Part shown: piece after piece, positions 17,204-24,678 of the stretch
Layout: every line of letters starts with the position of its first letter
Numbering within the stretch: position 1 is the first letter of the stretch
Assembly: GCF_040567655.1 (NCBI RefSeq)
Contig: NZ_JBEXAC010000002.1
Coordinates: 744,001-808,000, forward strand
Source of the DNA: Chitinophaga sp. H8
GTDB lineage: Bacteria > Bacteroidota > Bacteroidia > Chitinophagales > Chitinophagaceae
Reading direction: 5' to 3'
Length of the DNA: 64,000 nt
Made by a program: the position numbers and the translations under genes
Notes under the pieces: model-generated
Databases searched by the model: none
What the model was told of the DNA's origin: nothing
What the model saw: the letters and a program-made list of their open reading frames with translations, nothing else

Positions 17204-17968
17204 TTATTGTTTAGTAGCGGATTCGTCCACAAACTCTTTACGGCGCAAAATGAAATTCTGGCCAAGATACACTTTTCTCACTTGTTCATCTTCCGCCAGC
17301 TCTTCTGCAGAACCTGACTTCAGGATCTTACCTTCAAACAATAAATAAGCTCTGTCCGTGATAGATAATGTTTCCTGTACGTTATGGTCCGTAATCAGGA
17401 TACCGATGTTCTTGTACTTGAGTTTGGCCACGATGGCCTGAATATCCTCCACTGCGATGGGGTCAATACCCGCAAAAGGCTCATCCAGCAAAATAAACTT
17501 GGGGTCTACTGCCAGTGCGCGGGCGATCTCTGTACGGCGGCGTTCTCCCCCGCTGAGTACATCCCCCGGACTTTTACGTACATGCACCAGCCGGAACTCA
17601 TGGAGTAAAGACTCCAGTTTCTCCTTTTGGGCTGCTTTTTTCAGTTTGGTCATCTCCAGCACAGCCGCAATATTGTCTTCCACGCTCAGCTTCCGGAATA
17701 CAGAAGCTTCCTGGGGCAGGTAGCCAATACCCATCTGTGCCCGCTTATACATAGGCAGCTTGGAAATATTCACATCACCCAGGTATACCTGACCCTCATC
17801 GGGTTTAATGAGGCCTACCACCATATAAAAGGTAGTGGTTTTTCCGGCACCATTAGGCCCCAGCAACCCTACAATTTCTCCCTGCGATACTTCTACAGAC
17901 ACATGGTTCACCACGGTCCTGTTGCCATAACGCTTTACCAGCTGATCTGTATGTATTCTTAATTGCAT
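17204..17968 (-). CDS. lptB: LPS export ABC transporter ATP-binding protein
   Basis: A 254-residue ABC ATPase that powers lipopolysaccharide extraction from the inner membrane with LptFG. It carries Walker [10 protein letters not shown] near residue 38, the ABC signature LSGGERRR, Walker [14 protein letters not shown], and the switch His in ITDHNVQET. The start is placed at the ATG at 17968 ([10 protein letters not shown]); a further upstream in-frame start would add nine non-family residues. A minus-strand TATTTTTG element at 17983-17990 precedes it. It heads the operon with the GH3-type gene and fabG. Confidence 0.93.
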   Translation of the reverse strand: MQLRIHTDQLVKRYGNRTVVNHVSVEVSQGEIVGLLGPNGAGKTTTFYMVVGLIKPDEGQVYLGDVNISKLPMYKRAQMGIGYLPQEASVFRKLSVEDNIAAVLEMTKLKKAAQKEKLESLLHEFRLVHVRKSPGDVLSGGERRRTEIARALAVDPKFILLDEPFAGIDPIAVEDIQAIVAKLKYKNIGILITDHNVQETLSITDRAYLLFEGKILKSGSAEELAEDEQVRKVYLGQNFILRRKEFVDESATKQ

Positions 17969-17982
17969 ATATTGAAACTTAG

Positions 17983-17990
17983 CAAAAATA
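17983..17990 (-). promoter_or_regulatory. TATTTTTG promoter element for lptB operon
   Basis: Minus-strand TATTTTTG, 14 bases upstream of the lptB start, matches TAnnTTTG. It supports the shorter lptB start. Confidence 0.45.
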
Positions 17991-18067
17991 AGCAATTCAT
18001 TCAGTTAGCCTAGTTAATAGTTCTCTGAAGATTTTAAAGGTATTTATTAATTGATGTTCAGATATGT

Positions 18068-18075
18068 TATTTTTG
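18068..18075 (+). promoter_or_regulatory. TATTTTTG promoter element for metF
   Basis: Plus-strand TATTTTTG lies 57 bases upstream of the metF ATG. It gives a leader of about 50 bases that contains the hairpin at 18091-18119. Confidence 0.45.
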
Positions 18076-18090
18076 CCCAGCATTAACCAA

Positions 18091-18119
18091 AAAAGGGGCT
18101 TTAGGCAAGCCCCGCTTTT
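18091..18119. promoter_or_regulatory. GC-rich hairpin in the metF leader
   Basis: GGGGCT (18095-18100) pairs with AGCCCC (18108-18113), flanked by AAAA and, after GC, TTTT. On the minus strand the stem is followed by TTTTTT, so it also reads as a terminator facing lptB. Its position 14 bases before metF suggests attenuation or insulation of the divergent genes. Confidence 0.5.
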
Positions 18120-18132
18120 ATACTTATTTAAC

Positions 18133-19086
18133 ATGAAAGTAACGGAACATATTGCCCAGGCAAAAGACACCCTGATCTCCTTTGAGATATTACCCCCATT
18201 AAAAGGCAAAAGTATTGAGTCGATCTATGATCACCTGGATCCGCTGATGGAATTCAAGCCTGCTTTTATCAACGTTACTTATCACCGCAGTGAGCATATG
18301 TTCAAGAAAAAGGCAGATGGCGCCTTTGAAAAGGTAGAAATTCGCAAACGCCCCGGCACGGTGGGTATTTGTGCAGCTATCATGAACCATTATAATGTAG
18401 ATGCCGTTCCTCACCTCATTTGTGGTGGTTTTAGCCGGGAAGAAACCGAGAATGCACTGATTGACCTGAACTTTCTGGGAGTAGATAATGTACTGGTATT
18501 GCGGGGGGACGCTCCTAAAAACGAGTCTTCCTTTGAACCGGAGCCTAATGGTCACCGCTATGCCATTGACCTGTTAGGACAGGTATCTCATATGAATAAT
18601 GGTATCTACCTGGAAGAAGACCTGGTAGGTGGTTTAAAAACCCGGTTTTGTATCGGCGTGGCCGGATACCCGGAAAAACATTTTGAAGCACCTAACATGC
18701 AAAATGACCTGGAACACCTGAAACATAAAGTGGAAAACGGAGCAGATTATATCGTGACCCAAATGTTTTTTGACAACCAGAAATTCTATGACTTTGTAGC
18801 CAAATGCCGGGAAATGGGTATTACTGTACCTATCATACCAGGATTGAAGCCCATTACCAGCAAAAAACAGCTTTCTGTATTGCCGCGTACTTTCCATGTG
18901 GATATTCCTACGGAGTTTTCTAATGAAATACTGAAATGCAAAACAGATAAAGAAGTAGAGGAAGTAGGTACACAATGGCTGATACAGCAGTCTAAAGAAC
19001 TTAAACAATTTGGAGTGCCTGTGCTGCACTATTATACCCTGGGCAAACCCAAGGTGATCAGAACAGTAGTAGAATCGCTGGTGTAA
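18133..19086 (+). CDS. metF: 5,10-methylenetetrahydrofolate reductase
   Basis: A 317-residue cytosolic flavoenzyme that reduces methylene-THF to methyl-THF, the methyl donor for methionine synthesis. Family motifs include FEILPP near the N-terminus (catalytic Glu), TYHRSE, ICAAIMNHYNVDAVPHLICGG (partially shown; residues ~85-105), VLVLRGDAP, and VTQMFFDN with the folate-site residues near residue 220. The ATG at 18133 gives the normal family length; an upstream in-frame start at 18064 would run through the promoter and hairpin. A strong terminator follows at 19109, so the gene is monocistronic. Confidence 0.95.
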   Translation: MKVTEHIAQAKDTLISFEILPPLKGKSIESIYDHLDPLMEFKPAFINVTYHRSEHMFKKKADGAFEKVEIRKRPGTVGICAAIMNHYNVDAVPHLICGGFSREETENALIDLNFLGVDNVLVLRGDAPKNESSFEPEPNGHRYAIDLLGQVSHMNNGIYLEEDLVGGLKTRFCIGVAGYPEKHFEAPNMQNDLEHLKHKVENGADYIVTQMFFDNQKFYDFVAKCREMGITVPIIPGLKPITSKKQLSVLPRTFHVDIPTEFSNEILKCKTDKEVEEVGTQWLIQQSKELKQFGVPVLHYYTLGKPKVIRTVVESLV

Positions 19087-19108
19087 ATGCACCGCATCAG
19101 GTTATATC

Positions 19109-19146
19109 AAACGGTGGTCCTTTAAATGAGGGTCACCGTTTTTTTA
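19109..19146 (+). terminator. metF terminator
   Basis: AACGGTGGTCC pairs with GGGTCACCGTT (two G-U pairs), followed by seven T, 20 bases after the metF stop. Confidence 0.85.
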
Positions 19147-19175
19147 TAGCAGTTATCTTCGGATGAGGTACGGGC

Positions 19176-19212
19176 AAAAAAAAATGCCATTGCGTAGATA
19201 CGTAGTGGCATT
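19176..19212 (-). terminator. Orphan minus-strand terminator
   Basis: AATGCCA and TGGCATT pair around a 16-base loop; the minus strand continues with a run of nine T. The nearest minus-strand gene ends almost 600 bases upstream and has its own terminator at 19736, so the transcript it would stop is unknown. Confidence 0.55.
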
Positions 19213-19340
19213 ATCCCTATAACTGTCACACATTTTAATTACTTTTCCTATGTAGTACAGCACCTTCCCTATGCCAGGTAACTGTAACTATGCTAATAAG
19301 ACGGGCGCCATTTAACTTACCCCTACGCGCGGAAAAAAAA

Positions 19341-19436
19341 TAGCTTTTAGCTATTAGCAATTAGCCTTTAGCTCAATGCAGCGGAAGAAAGCTGTTAGCT
19401 ATTAGCAGTTAGCTGTTAGCTTAAATGCAGCGGAAG
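19341..19436. repeat. Tandem ~46-base TAGC-rich repeat, two copies
   Basis: Two direct copies (about 19343-19387 and 19391-19436) have the form nnTTAGCTATTAGCnnTTAGC...AATGCAGCGGAAG. The second is almost identical, in inverse orientation, to 19682-19728. Confidence 0.75.
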
Positions 19437-19469
19437 GTTCAATGATAGTTATATGCTAATGATCTGTTG

Positions 19470-19495
19470 CCTGTGTGGTAATTTTGCCCCACAGG
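19470..19495 (+). promoter_or_regulatory. Dyad enclosing a TAATTTTG promoter-like element
   Basis: CCTGTGTGG and CCCCACAGG (eight of nine pair) enclose TAATTTTG, which matches TAnnTTTG. This could be a repressible promoter for a plus-strand non-coding transcript through the 11-base repeats; chance matches to the element are common. Confidence 0.25.
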
Positions 19496-19547
19496 ATGGT
19501 TTTGTTAAACCCATTTCATAGCCTTTTATGCTCTATTCATACTCTAT

Positions 19548-19591
19548 CTATGCTTTAACTATGCTTTAACTATGCTTTAACCATGCTTCAA
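19548..19591. repeat. 11-base tandem repeat CTATGCTTTAA
   Basis: Three perfect CTATGCTTTAA units at 19548, 19559 and 19570 are followed by the variant CCATGCTTCAA at 19581. The period equals about one helical turn. Related degenerate units, inverted, occur at 52523-52638. Confidence 0.8.
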
Positions 19592-19681
19592 GCATAGGGA
19601 AAGGTAGCGAGGTCTTCTCCTGAAAAAGCTTTACATGTTAAGCTTGATCTACAGTTAGGGCTTTACATGTATAACTTCCTC

Positions 19682-19728
19682 TCCGCTGCATTTAAGCTAA
19701 CAGCTAACTGCTAAAAACTAACAGCTAA
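19682..19728. repeat. Inverted copy of the 46-base TAGC repeat
   Basis: It is the reverse complement, with a few mismatches, of 19391-19436, including the diagnostic CCGCTGCATTTAAGCTAACAG. Together the arms bound a 245-base interior containing the 11-base repeats, giving a MITE-like layout without an obvious target-site duplication. Confidence 0.75.
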
Positions 19729-19735
19729 AAAAAAA

Positions 19736-19760
19736 CGGGCCGGCCTTTTGAGCCAGCCCG
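19736..19760 (-). terminator. Terminator of the beta-barrel gene at 19794
   Basis: CGGGCCGGC and GCCAGCCCG form a nine-base stem with one mismatch; the minus strand continues with a run of T. Confidence 0.8.
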
Positions 19761-19793
19761 GGAGCAGTACTATATTTCAGTTATGGTTTGGTT

Positions 19794-20495
19794 TTATTTC
19801 TTTTTTAATAAGTAGCCCAAGCTAATACCGAAGTAGTTGTTCTTGCTGCTGGAATTGTCATTAGGATCGGTGTTTACCAGACCCAGGCTATAATTTACGC
19901 TCAGCAACAGACCGCTTTTCAGTTCGTAACCTACGATGAAGTTACCACCGGCATCCAGACCTTTCAGGTGCAGGTCTTCGTCATTGGCTGGCAGATCAGC
20001 ATCTTTCTTGCCATCAAATTTCACTTTGTAATCTTCACTGGCACTATTTCCACCACCAGTTGCTTTGGTTTTTACTTTTCCACCTATACCATAAGCCACG
20101 TAGGGGCCAAAACCGCCAAAAATTTTGCCGCTTCCCAGTTCATGTTTGTATAAAAAGTTAACCGGTACTTCCAGGTACATCAGAGAAATTTTAGACTCCA
20201 TTGACACCTTGGTACCTTCTATTGTTTCTTCAAACTTAGATTTTACCCCCTTAGCACTTGCCATCAATCCAGGTTGCAGGTAAAAATTGTCCGCCAGCTG
20301 TATATCCGCAATTAAGCCTGCATGCCAGGCTGGTAAACGTGACATTCCTTCATTTGGGTCAAAACCGGCAGGTGCATTATCTACATCAAATTTTACTTTA
20401 GCACTGCTGAAACCAGCTTTAACACCAAAAGACACTTGGGCATAGGTAGATAGGGTGCCCAAGAGGGCAATAACCAACAATACATTCTTTTTCAT
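19794..20495 (-). CDS. Outer membrane beta-barrel protein (PorT-like), paralogue 1
   Basis: A 233-residue exported protein with a signal peptide (MKKNVLLVIALLGTLSTYAQ) and the small beta-barrel domain common in Bacteroidota. It begins the mature part with VSFGVKAGF and ends with alternating strands finishing YFGISLGYLLKKK. Conserved landmarks shared with the next three genes are YLEVPVNFLYK and GGFGPYVAYGIGGK. Function is unknown; related proteins are porin-like or structural. It has its own terminator, so each paralogue seems to be separately transcribed. Confidence 0.85.
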   Translation of the reverse strand: MKKNVLLVIALLGTLSTYAQVSFGVKAGFSSAKVKFDVDNAPAGFDPNEGMSRLPAWHAGLIADIQLADNFYLQPGLMASAKGVKSKFEETIEGTKVSMESKISLMYLEVPVNFLYKHELGSGKIFGGFGPYVAYGIGGKVKTKATGGGNSASEDYKVKFDGKKDADLPANDEDLHLKGLDAGGNFIVGYELKSGLLLSVNYSLGLVNTDPNDNSSSKNNYFGISLGYLLKKK

Positions 20496-20612
20496 GTGGT
20501 AATGAATTTTAAAATTTTACCAAAGGTATATACTTAAACATAAATTAAAATATGTAAAATCAACTTTTATTTATTTATATTTCGCAAGTGCCGTTATCAA
20601 ACGGGCATAAAA

Positions 20613-20638
20613 AAACTGCTCTGTTGAAGAAGCAGTTT
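20613..20638 (-). terminator. Terminator of beta-barrel paralogue 2
   Basis: AAACTGCT and AGCAGTTT form an eight-base stem, followed on the minus strand by seven T. Confidence 0.8.
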
Positions 20639-20675
20639 ATTATTTCAGGGAACCCTGTATGCTAGATAATTGCTG

Positions 20676-21374
20676 TTACCAATCTTCCCGGTTCAGCAAA
20701 AAGCCCATGCTAATACCCAGGTAGCGATTTTTGACAGTAGTAGCGTGTGTCCTGTCCAGATCTGACATTCCATAACTGTAATTAACCCCCAGCATCAGCA
20801 TGTTATTGAACTCCAGTCCCATCATAAAATTGGCACCACCCTCCCATCTGCGTAACCGCATATTGGTAGCTGCCGCCTGATCTCCATCTCTGAATTCAAT
20901 ATTCTGATATGACTTTTGAATGGTTTGTCCATTGTATTCAATAGCGGTATTATATCTGCCTGTCATGCCATAAGCTACATACGGCCCGGCCCCTACTGTT
21001 ATCTTTCCAAAGCCTACAGGGATTTTATAAACCAGGTTAAGCGGTAGTTCCAGGTAATGCACTTTTATCCTGTCGGTGGCCGACAGGTAAACATTCACTG
21101 GCTTAACACTATTATTATTCTGAAAATTAGCCCCTTTGGTAACATACCGGATTACCGGCTGCAAATAAAATCCGCCTCTCAGTGGAATGTTTAATAACAG
21201 ATCGGCATGAGCGGAGTTCAGCTGACCGGGCGTACTGGTTGTAAGTGGCTGGCTTTTTTCTTCAAAAAGAAGATTGGCAATAGTGTATCCACCTCTTATA
21301 CCCATACTTACCTGGGCATTGGCGGTAGCATAACATAACATTAAAATAAAAAACAATCGTGTAAAATTGCTCAT
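20676..21374 (-). CDS. Outer membrane beta-barrel protein, paralogue 2
   Basis: A 232-residue relative of the preceding gene. The signal peptide MSNFTRLFFILMLCYATANA supports the start at 21374; an upstream in-frame start at 21437 would add 21 residues ahead of the signal. It keeps the family landmarks VSMGIRGGYTIANL, YLELPLNLVYKIP, VGAGPYVAYGMTGR and the closing YLGISMGFLLN. It ends with an acidic/aromatic EDW instead of the lysines of paralogue 1. Function unknown. Confidence 0.85.
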   Translation of the reverse strand: MSNFTRLFFILMLCYATANAQVSMGIRGGYTIANLLFEEKSQPLTTSTPGQLNSAHADLLLNIPLRGGFYLQPVIRYVTKGANFQNNNSVKPVNVYLSATDRIKVHYLELPLNLVYKIPVGFGKITVGAGPYVAYGMTGRYNTAIEYNGQTIQKSYQNIEFRDGDQAAATNMRLRRWEGGANFMMGLEFNNMLMLGVNYSYGMSDLDRTHATTVKNRYLGISMGFLLNREDW

Positions 21375-21482
21375 ATGTGTGGCAAGATTAAAGGTATGGT
21401 CTATATATAAAGGGGCATTGATTTGCCTGCCTGGCAAGGTGTATTAACGTATGAGCAAGATAAAAGGTTTTGAAAAATAAAA

Positions 21483-21511
21483 AAAGGTTGTCCATTGATC
21501 GGACAACCTTT
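21483..21511 (-). terminator. Terminator of beta-barrel paralogue 3
   Basis: AAAGGTTGTCC and GGACAACCTTT form a perfect 11-base stem; the minus strand continues TTTTATTTTT. Confidence 0.85.
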
Positions 21512-21547
21512 TTCCGGTTATTATTCGGTTAAATTTTACACTTTAGT

Positions 21548-22180
21548 TTATTTACCACCAAATTTGTAACCCAGGGAAACACCAAAAGAAGTGTTTTTAA
21601 AGCTGCGGTCACCATTATTGCTCTTGGTATCATCCAGGTTATTGACCAGTCCGAGGTCTGCGTTCAGGCCAAAATACAGGCCGGTCAGCATTTCATAACC
21701 GATCTGGATTCCTGCACCGGCATCAAAGCGTTTCAGCTTCATCACCCCGTCATCAAAAACGTTGGTATCGAAGTTTACACTACCAATTTTGCCTTTGTAT
21801 TTACCCCCTACACCATAGGCGAAATAAGGCCCTACTGCCAGTACCATATTACCAGAACCTACTTCAGGTTTAAACATGAAGTTTACCGGCAATTGTAAGT
21901 AAGACAAAGTGGTTTTGAAGTCGGTGTTATCTTTATCTTTTCCCCCCTTACCAGCATACAGTAGTCCGGTACCGATAAAAAATTCTTCTGCCAGGGGGAT
22001 GTCTACTGTCACCCCGGCTCTTACTCCGGTGATCAGTTTACTGGTTTCTTTTCCGTTCGTCGTAAAATTCTTGGCGGTAATACTTGAAAAATTCGGGCCG
22101 GCTACTATACCCCATTTTGCCTGACCGAAGGAAAGGCTGGCTATAAGCAGCGCAGCAGCAGATAATAATACCTTTTTCAT
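21548..22180 (-). CDS. Outer membrane beta-barrel protein, paralogue 3
   Basis: A 210-residue exported beta-barrel with signal peptide MKKVLLSAAALLIASLSFGQ. It shares YLQLPVNFMFKPEVG, LAVGPYFAYGVGGKYKG and the terminal TSFGVSLGYKFGGK with its neighbours. It is the shortest of the four, mainly because the extracellular-loop regions between strands are reduced. Such loop variation with a conserved barrel frame suggests diverging surface exposure. Function unknown. Confidence 0.85.
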   Translation of the reverse strand: MKKVLLSAAALLIASLSFGQAKWGIVAGPNFSSITAKNFTTNGKETSKLITGVRAGVTVDIPLAEEFFIGTGLLYAGKGGKDKDNTDFKTTLSYLQLPVNFMFKPEVGSGNMVLAVGPYFAYGVGGKYKGKIGSVNFDTNVFDDGVMKLKRFDAGAGIQIGYEMLTGLYFGLNADLGLVNNLDDTKSNNGDRSFKNTSFGVSLGYKFGGK

Positions 22181-22215
22181 CTTTTAATGTTTGTATGTGG
22201 ATTTGTTTTTAAATA

Positions 22216-22246
22216 ATATGGCGTCATACAGGCGATGACGCCATAT
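22216..22246 (-). terminator. Hairpin downstream of beta-barrel paralogue 4
   Basis: ATATGGCGTCAT and ATGACGCCATAT form a perfect 12-base stem with a seven-base loop, about 100 bases after the stop at 22349. The minus strand continues TATTTAAAA, so the T-run is weak. Confidence 0.6.
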
Positions 22247-22348
22247 TGAAACTTTTTGCTTGCCTTATAAATGTTGCCTGTTGAATTTGTGCACAGATAA
22301 ATCTTATATACTACAAAATGGAAGTGTAATTGTTTTATCTATAGCCTG

Positions 22349-23065
22349 CTATTTTCCGCCAAACAAGTAACCTACAGATACGCTGAATACACGGTTTTTA
22401 CCTTTTTCATCGGTACTGTTGGTTTGTCCGGAGTAAACTTTGGCCATACCCAATCCATATTGTGCTGATATCAGGAAATTGTGTATTTCCGCACCTACCA
22501 TCAGGTTACCACCCCAGTCGAAACGTTTGTACTTATCACGGCCCTGGTTAGCATCCCCATTATTGAAAGGGGTATCATCATCCCATTTCAGGCTGGTAGA
22601 AGTAGTGATGGTCGTATTTGGGCTGGTTTTAAATTCTGTTTTATTCTTACCAGCTACCCCAAAAGCAAAATAAGGACCTACACCTGCAAAAAGCCGGGAA
22701 TCTGTTCCAATGGGTATTCCAAATACGAAGTTCAGGGGAATATCTATATATGATGGGTTAGTGGTGATTTTAGAGTATGGATCGGTGAGCGTTGGATTGT
22801 TTTTATCTCCTATTTCCAGATCTTTCGTACCCTTGGTGCTATAATACACACCAGGTTGGAAAGACAGGATCTGAGGTAACAAAGGAAAGTCTGCGATCAC
22901 ACCAATATGATATCCGGGCAGGGTTTTCTTGTTCATTGTGCCGCCAGAATTATCGGTAGAAATATTAGAAAGGTTTAACCCGCCTTTAATACCTACCCTG
23001 GCCTGCGACATTGCAGCAAATGAAATGCTTAATGCGGCAAATGAAAGGATGAGTGTTTTAGTCAT
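22349..23065 (-). CDS. Outer membrane beta-barrel protein, paralogue 4
   Basis: A 238-residue exported beta-barrel (signal peptide ending AAMSQ) with the shared landmarks VGIKGGLNLSNIS, YIDIPLNFVFGIPIG, AGVGPYFAFGVAGK and FSVSVGYLFGGK. It carries the longest loop of the set around residues 140-170 (KTSPNTTITTSTS region). It is the first gene of the tandem array in transcription order. Function unknown. Confidence 0.85.
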   Translation of the reverse strand: MTKTLILSFAALSISFAAMSQARVGIKGGLNLSNISTDNSGGTMNKKTLPGYHIGVIADFPLLPQILSFQPGVYYSTKGTKDLEIGDKNNPTLTDPYSKITTNPSYIDIPLNFVFGIPIGTDSRLFAGVGPYFAFGVAGKNKTEFKTSPNTTITTSTSLKWDDDTPFNNGDANQGRDKYKRFDWGGNLMVGAEIHNFLISAQYGLGMAKVYSGQTNSTDEKGKNRVFSVSVGYLFGGK

Positions 23066-23173
23066 AACCTATAGTTTTGTTACGACCCTACAATTTCAAA
23101 GACTATGCCAAAAGCCTGTTCATTCCATTCATCTTATTGATTACAAATAAGTTACAAAGCACTAAACCCTGCA

Positions 23174-24580
23174 TTATTTATTATGTGCAGTGTTTCCCGT
23201 TGTGGTCATTCTATCCAAAAATTCCTGCAATTGCAACACCCCCAAACGCTTCGCAACAATCTTCTTTTGTTCATCCAGCAGATATACTACCGGCGTGCTG
23301 TAGACATCATACAGGCGACGGTAATTACTACGCGACTCCGGGTCTGAAGCGTGCACCCATCCGGTTATTTTATGTTCTCTGATAAATCTTAACCACTCTT
23401 CCTGTGTACCTTCTGTTTTAATACCCAGCATCACCACCCCTTTATTTTTCCAACTGGCATTATAGGCAGAGTCTAACCGTGGAATTTCTTCCTTACAATG
23501 CCCGCAACTGGGATCCCAGAATACCAATACGGTATATTTCCCTTTTATTTTATACAGCGAAACAGGTTTGGACAAAGTATCTACCAGTTCCAGCGGAGCG
23601 GCCTGCTGCCCTATCAGATTGGGAGCAATGGCATAAGCCCTGGTAACGATTTTATTTAACTGGTCGTCATTCAGCCAGAAAGCCTCACCCGGAACGTAGT
23701 ATTTTTCTACCAGGTGAACAAAGACGGCATCCATCCCCATATACTGGGAACTTTCATAGTTATAGGTAAGCCACCAGAGCACAAACTTGAACATTTCCTT
23801 ATCCTGGCGGGTTTTAGCAATCAGCTGGTCACATTCTATTTTAATGGAATCCGGATGCATGGGTACCAGCTGGGTGAAATACTTCTGCAGTTTGGCTTCC
23901 AGAATAGGCGTACGTACCAGTCTGCCATCCGAAAGATTTACCTCATCCCAATAGTGGGATTTGAAGTAACGATAAGCAAAATCGTCCGGTGCCCCCGCCG
24001 GCCGGGCAGGCACTACCGGTTCTTTCATTGCCTGAAATATGCTGGTTAAAATATTCCTGGGATGTTTGGCAATAAAGTCTGTCCGGAAGTCCTGTATCTT
24101 TTTACTGATCTCCTGCTGCAGCGGCCTCACCTTGGCGCTATCTTCTGCTGTTTTGGCTATTGCCAGCTGTGCATGAATTTTACGGCTCAGCGGGTCCTGT
24201 TGTGCCAGGAAACGATTGTAAGTGAGAAAAAGGTCGTTATCCGGAGAATTGGTATATACCGTTTTGCCCATCAGGTCACTGCTATCTGCCTTTACGGTAA
24301 ATACCTGTTGTTTATCCATTAACAGCTCAAAGTATTTTTGTTTTCCGGGCAGTACAATCATATAAATACCTCCCGGTAAAGGTTCCTTCCCTTTCATCAC
24401 TGCCACGCCTGCATTGTTCAGTTCTGCAGAATCGGCCAGGTAGGTGCCTTTCCCCATATAATGCGCCAGGAATAACTTACCGGCAGTATAATCTTTCAAA
24501 TGAACGGTGATCTGATAACCCTGTGCCTGCAGGTGCAACTGACAACAAATACCTGCAATAAGCAATAATAGTTTCTGCAT
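23174..24580 (-). CDS. TlpA-type thioredoxin-fold protein with DUF4369/DUF5106-like domains
   Basis: A 468-residue exported protein (signal peptide ~1-19). The N-terminal ~100 residues resemble DUF4369, a beta-sandwich common ahead of thioredoxin domains in Bacteroidota. A helical middle region resembles DUF5106. The C-terminal ~140 residues form a TlpA/AhpC-type thioredoxin domain with the active site CGHC at residues 359-362 and the cis-proline in STPVVY near 430. It is probably a periplasmic thiol-disulfide oxidoreductase. It lies about 110 bases upstream of the beta-barrel array in the same orientation, but no functional link is evident. Confidence 0.88.
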   Translation of the reverse strand: MQKLLLLIAGICCQLHLQAQGYQITVHLKDYTAGKLFLAHYMGKGTYLADSAELNNAGVAVMKGKEPLPGGIYMIVLPGKQKYFELLMDKQQVFTVKADSSDLMGKTVYTNSPDNDLFLTYNRFLAQQDPLSRKIHAQLAIAKTAEDSAKVRPLQQEISKKIQDFRTDFIAKHPRNILTSIFQAMKEPVVPARPAGAPDDFAYRYFKSHYWDEVNLSDGRLVRTPILEAKLQKYFTQLVPMHPDSIKIECDQLIAKTRQDKEMFKFVLWWLTYNYESSQYMGMDAVFVHLVEKYYVPGEAFWLNDDQLNKIVTRAYAIAPNLIGQQAAPLELVDTLSKPVSLYKIKGKYTVLVFWDPSCGHCKEEIPRLDSAYNASWKNKGVVMLGIKTEGTQEEWLRFIREHKITGWVHASDPESRSNYRRLYDVYSTPVVYLLDEQKKIVAKRLGVLQLQEFLDRMTTTGNTAHNK

Positions 24581-24665
24581 AGGCTTTTAAATAGTATGTA
24601 AAAGTATAATACAAAACGTAAAATGTAAAATCTTATGTATAAGGTAACACCTCAAAGCTAATCAT

Positions 24666-24673
24666 TACCTTTG
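24666..24673 (+). promoter_or_regulatory. TACCTTTG promoter element abutting rlmD
   Basis: TACCTTTG ends five bases before the GTG start of rlmD. Transcription would begin at or next to the start codon. Confidence 0.5.
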
Positions 24674-24678
24674 CAGCC

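Larger units (their letters stand above)
19087..19793. other. 700-base gene-free region, repeat-rich
   Basis: No credible coding region is present. It holds the metF terminator, a minus-strand terminator at 19183, two tandem ~46-base TAGCTATTAGC repeats, a dyad around a promoter-like element at 19470, a run of 11-base repeats at 19548, an inverted copy of the first repeat at 19682, and the terminator of the first beta-barrel gene. Confidence 0.8.

Noticed and set aside
18081..18132. SAM-II or preQ1 riboswitch in the metF leader
   Set aside because: The short leader has one simple hairpin and lacks the pseudoknot strands and conserved bases of those classes as I know them.
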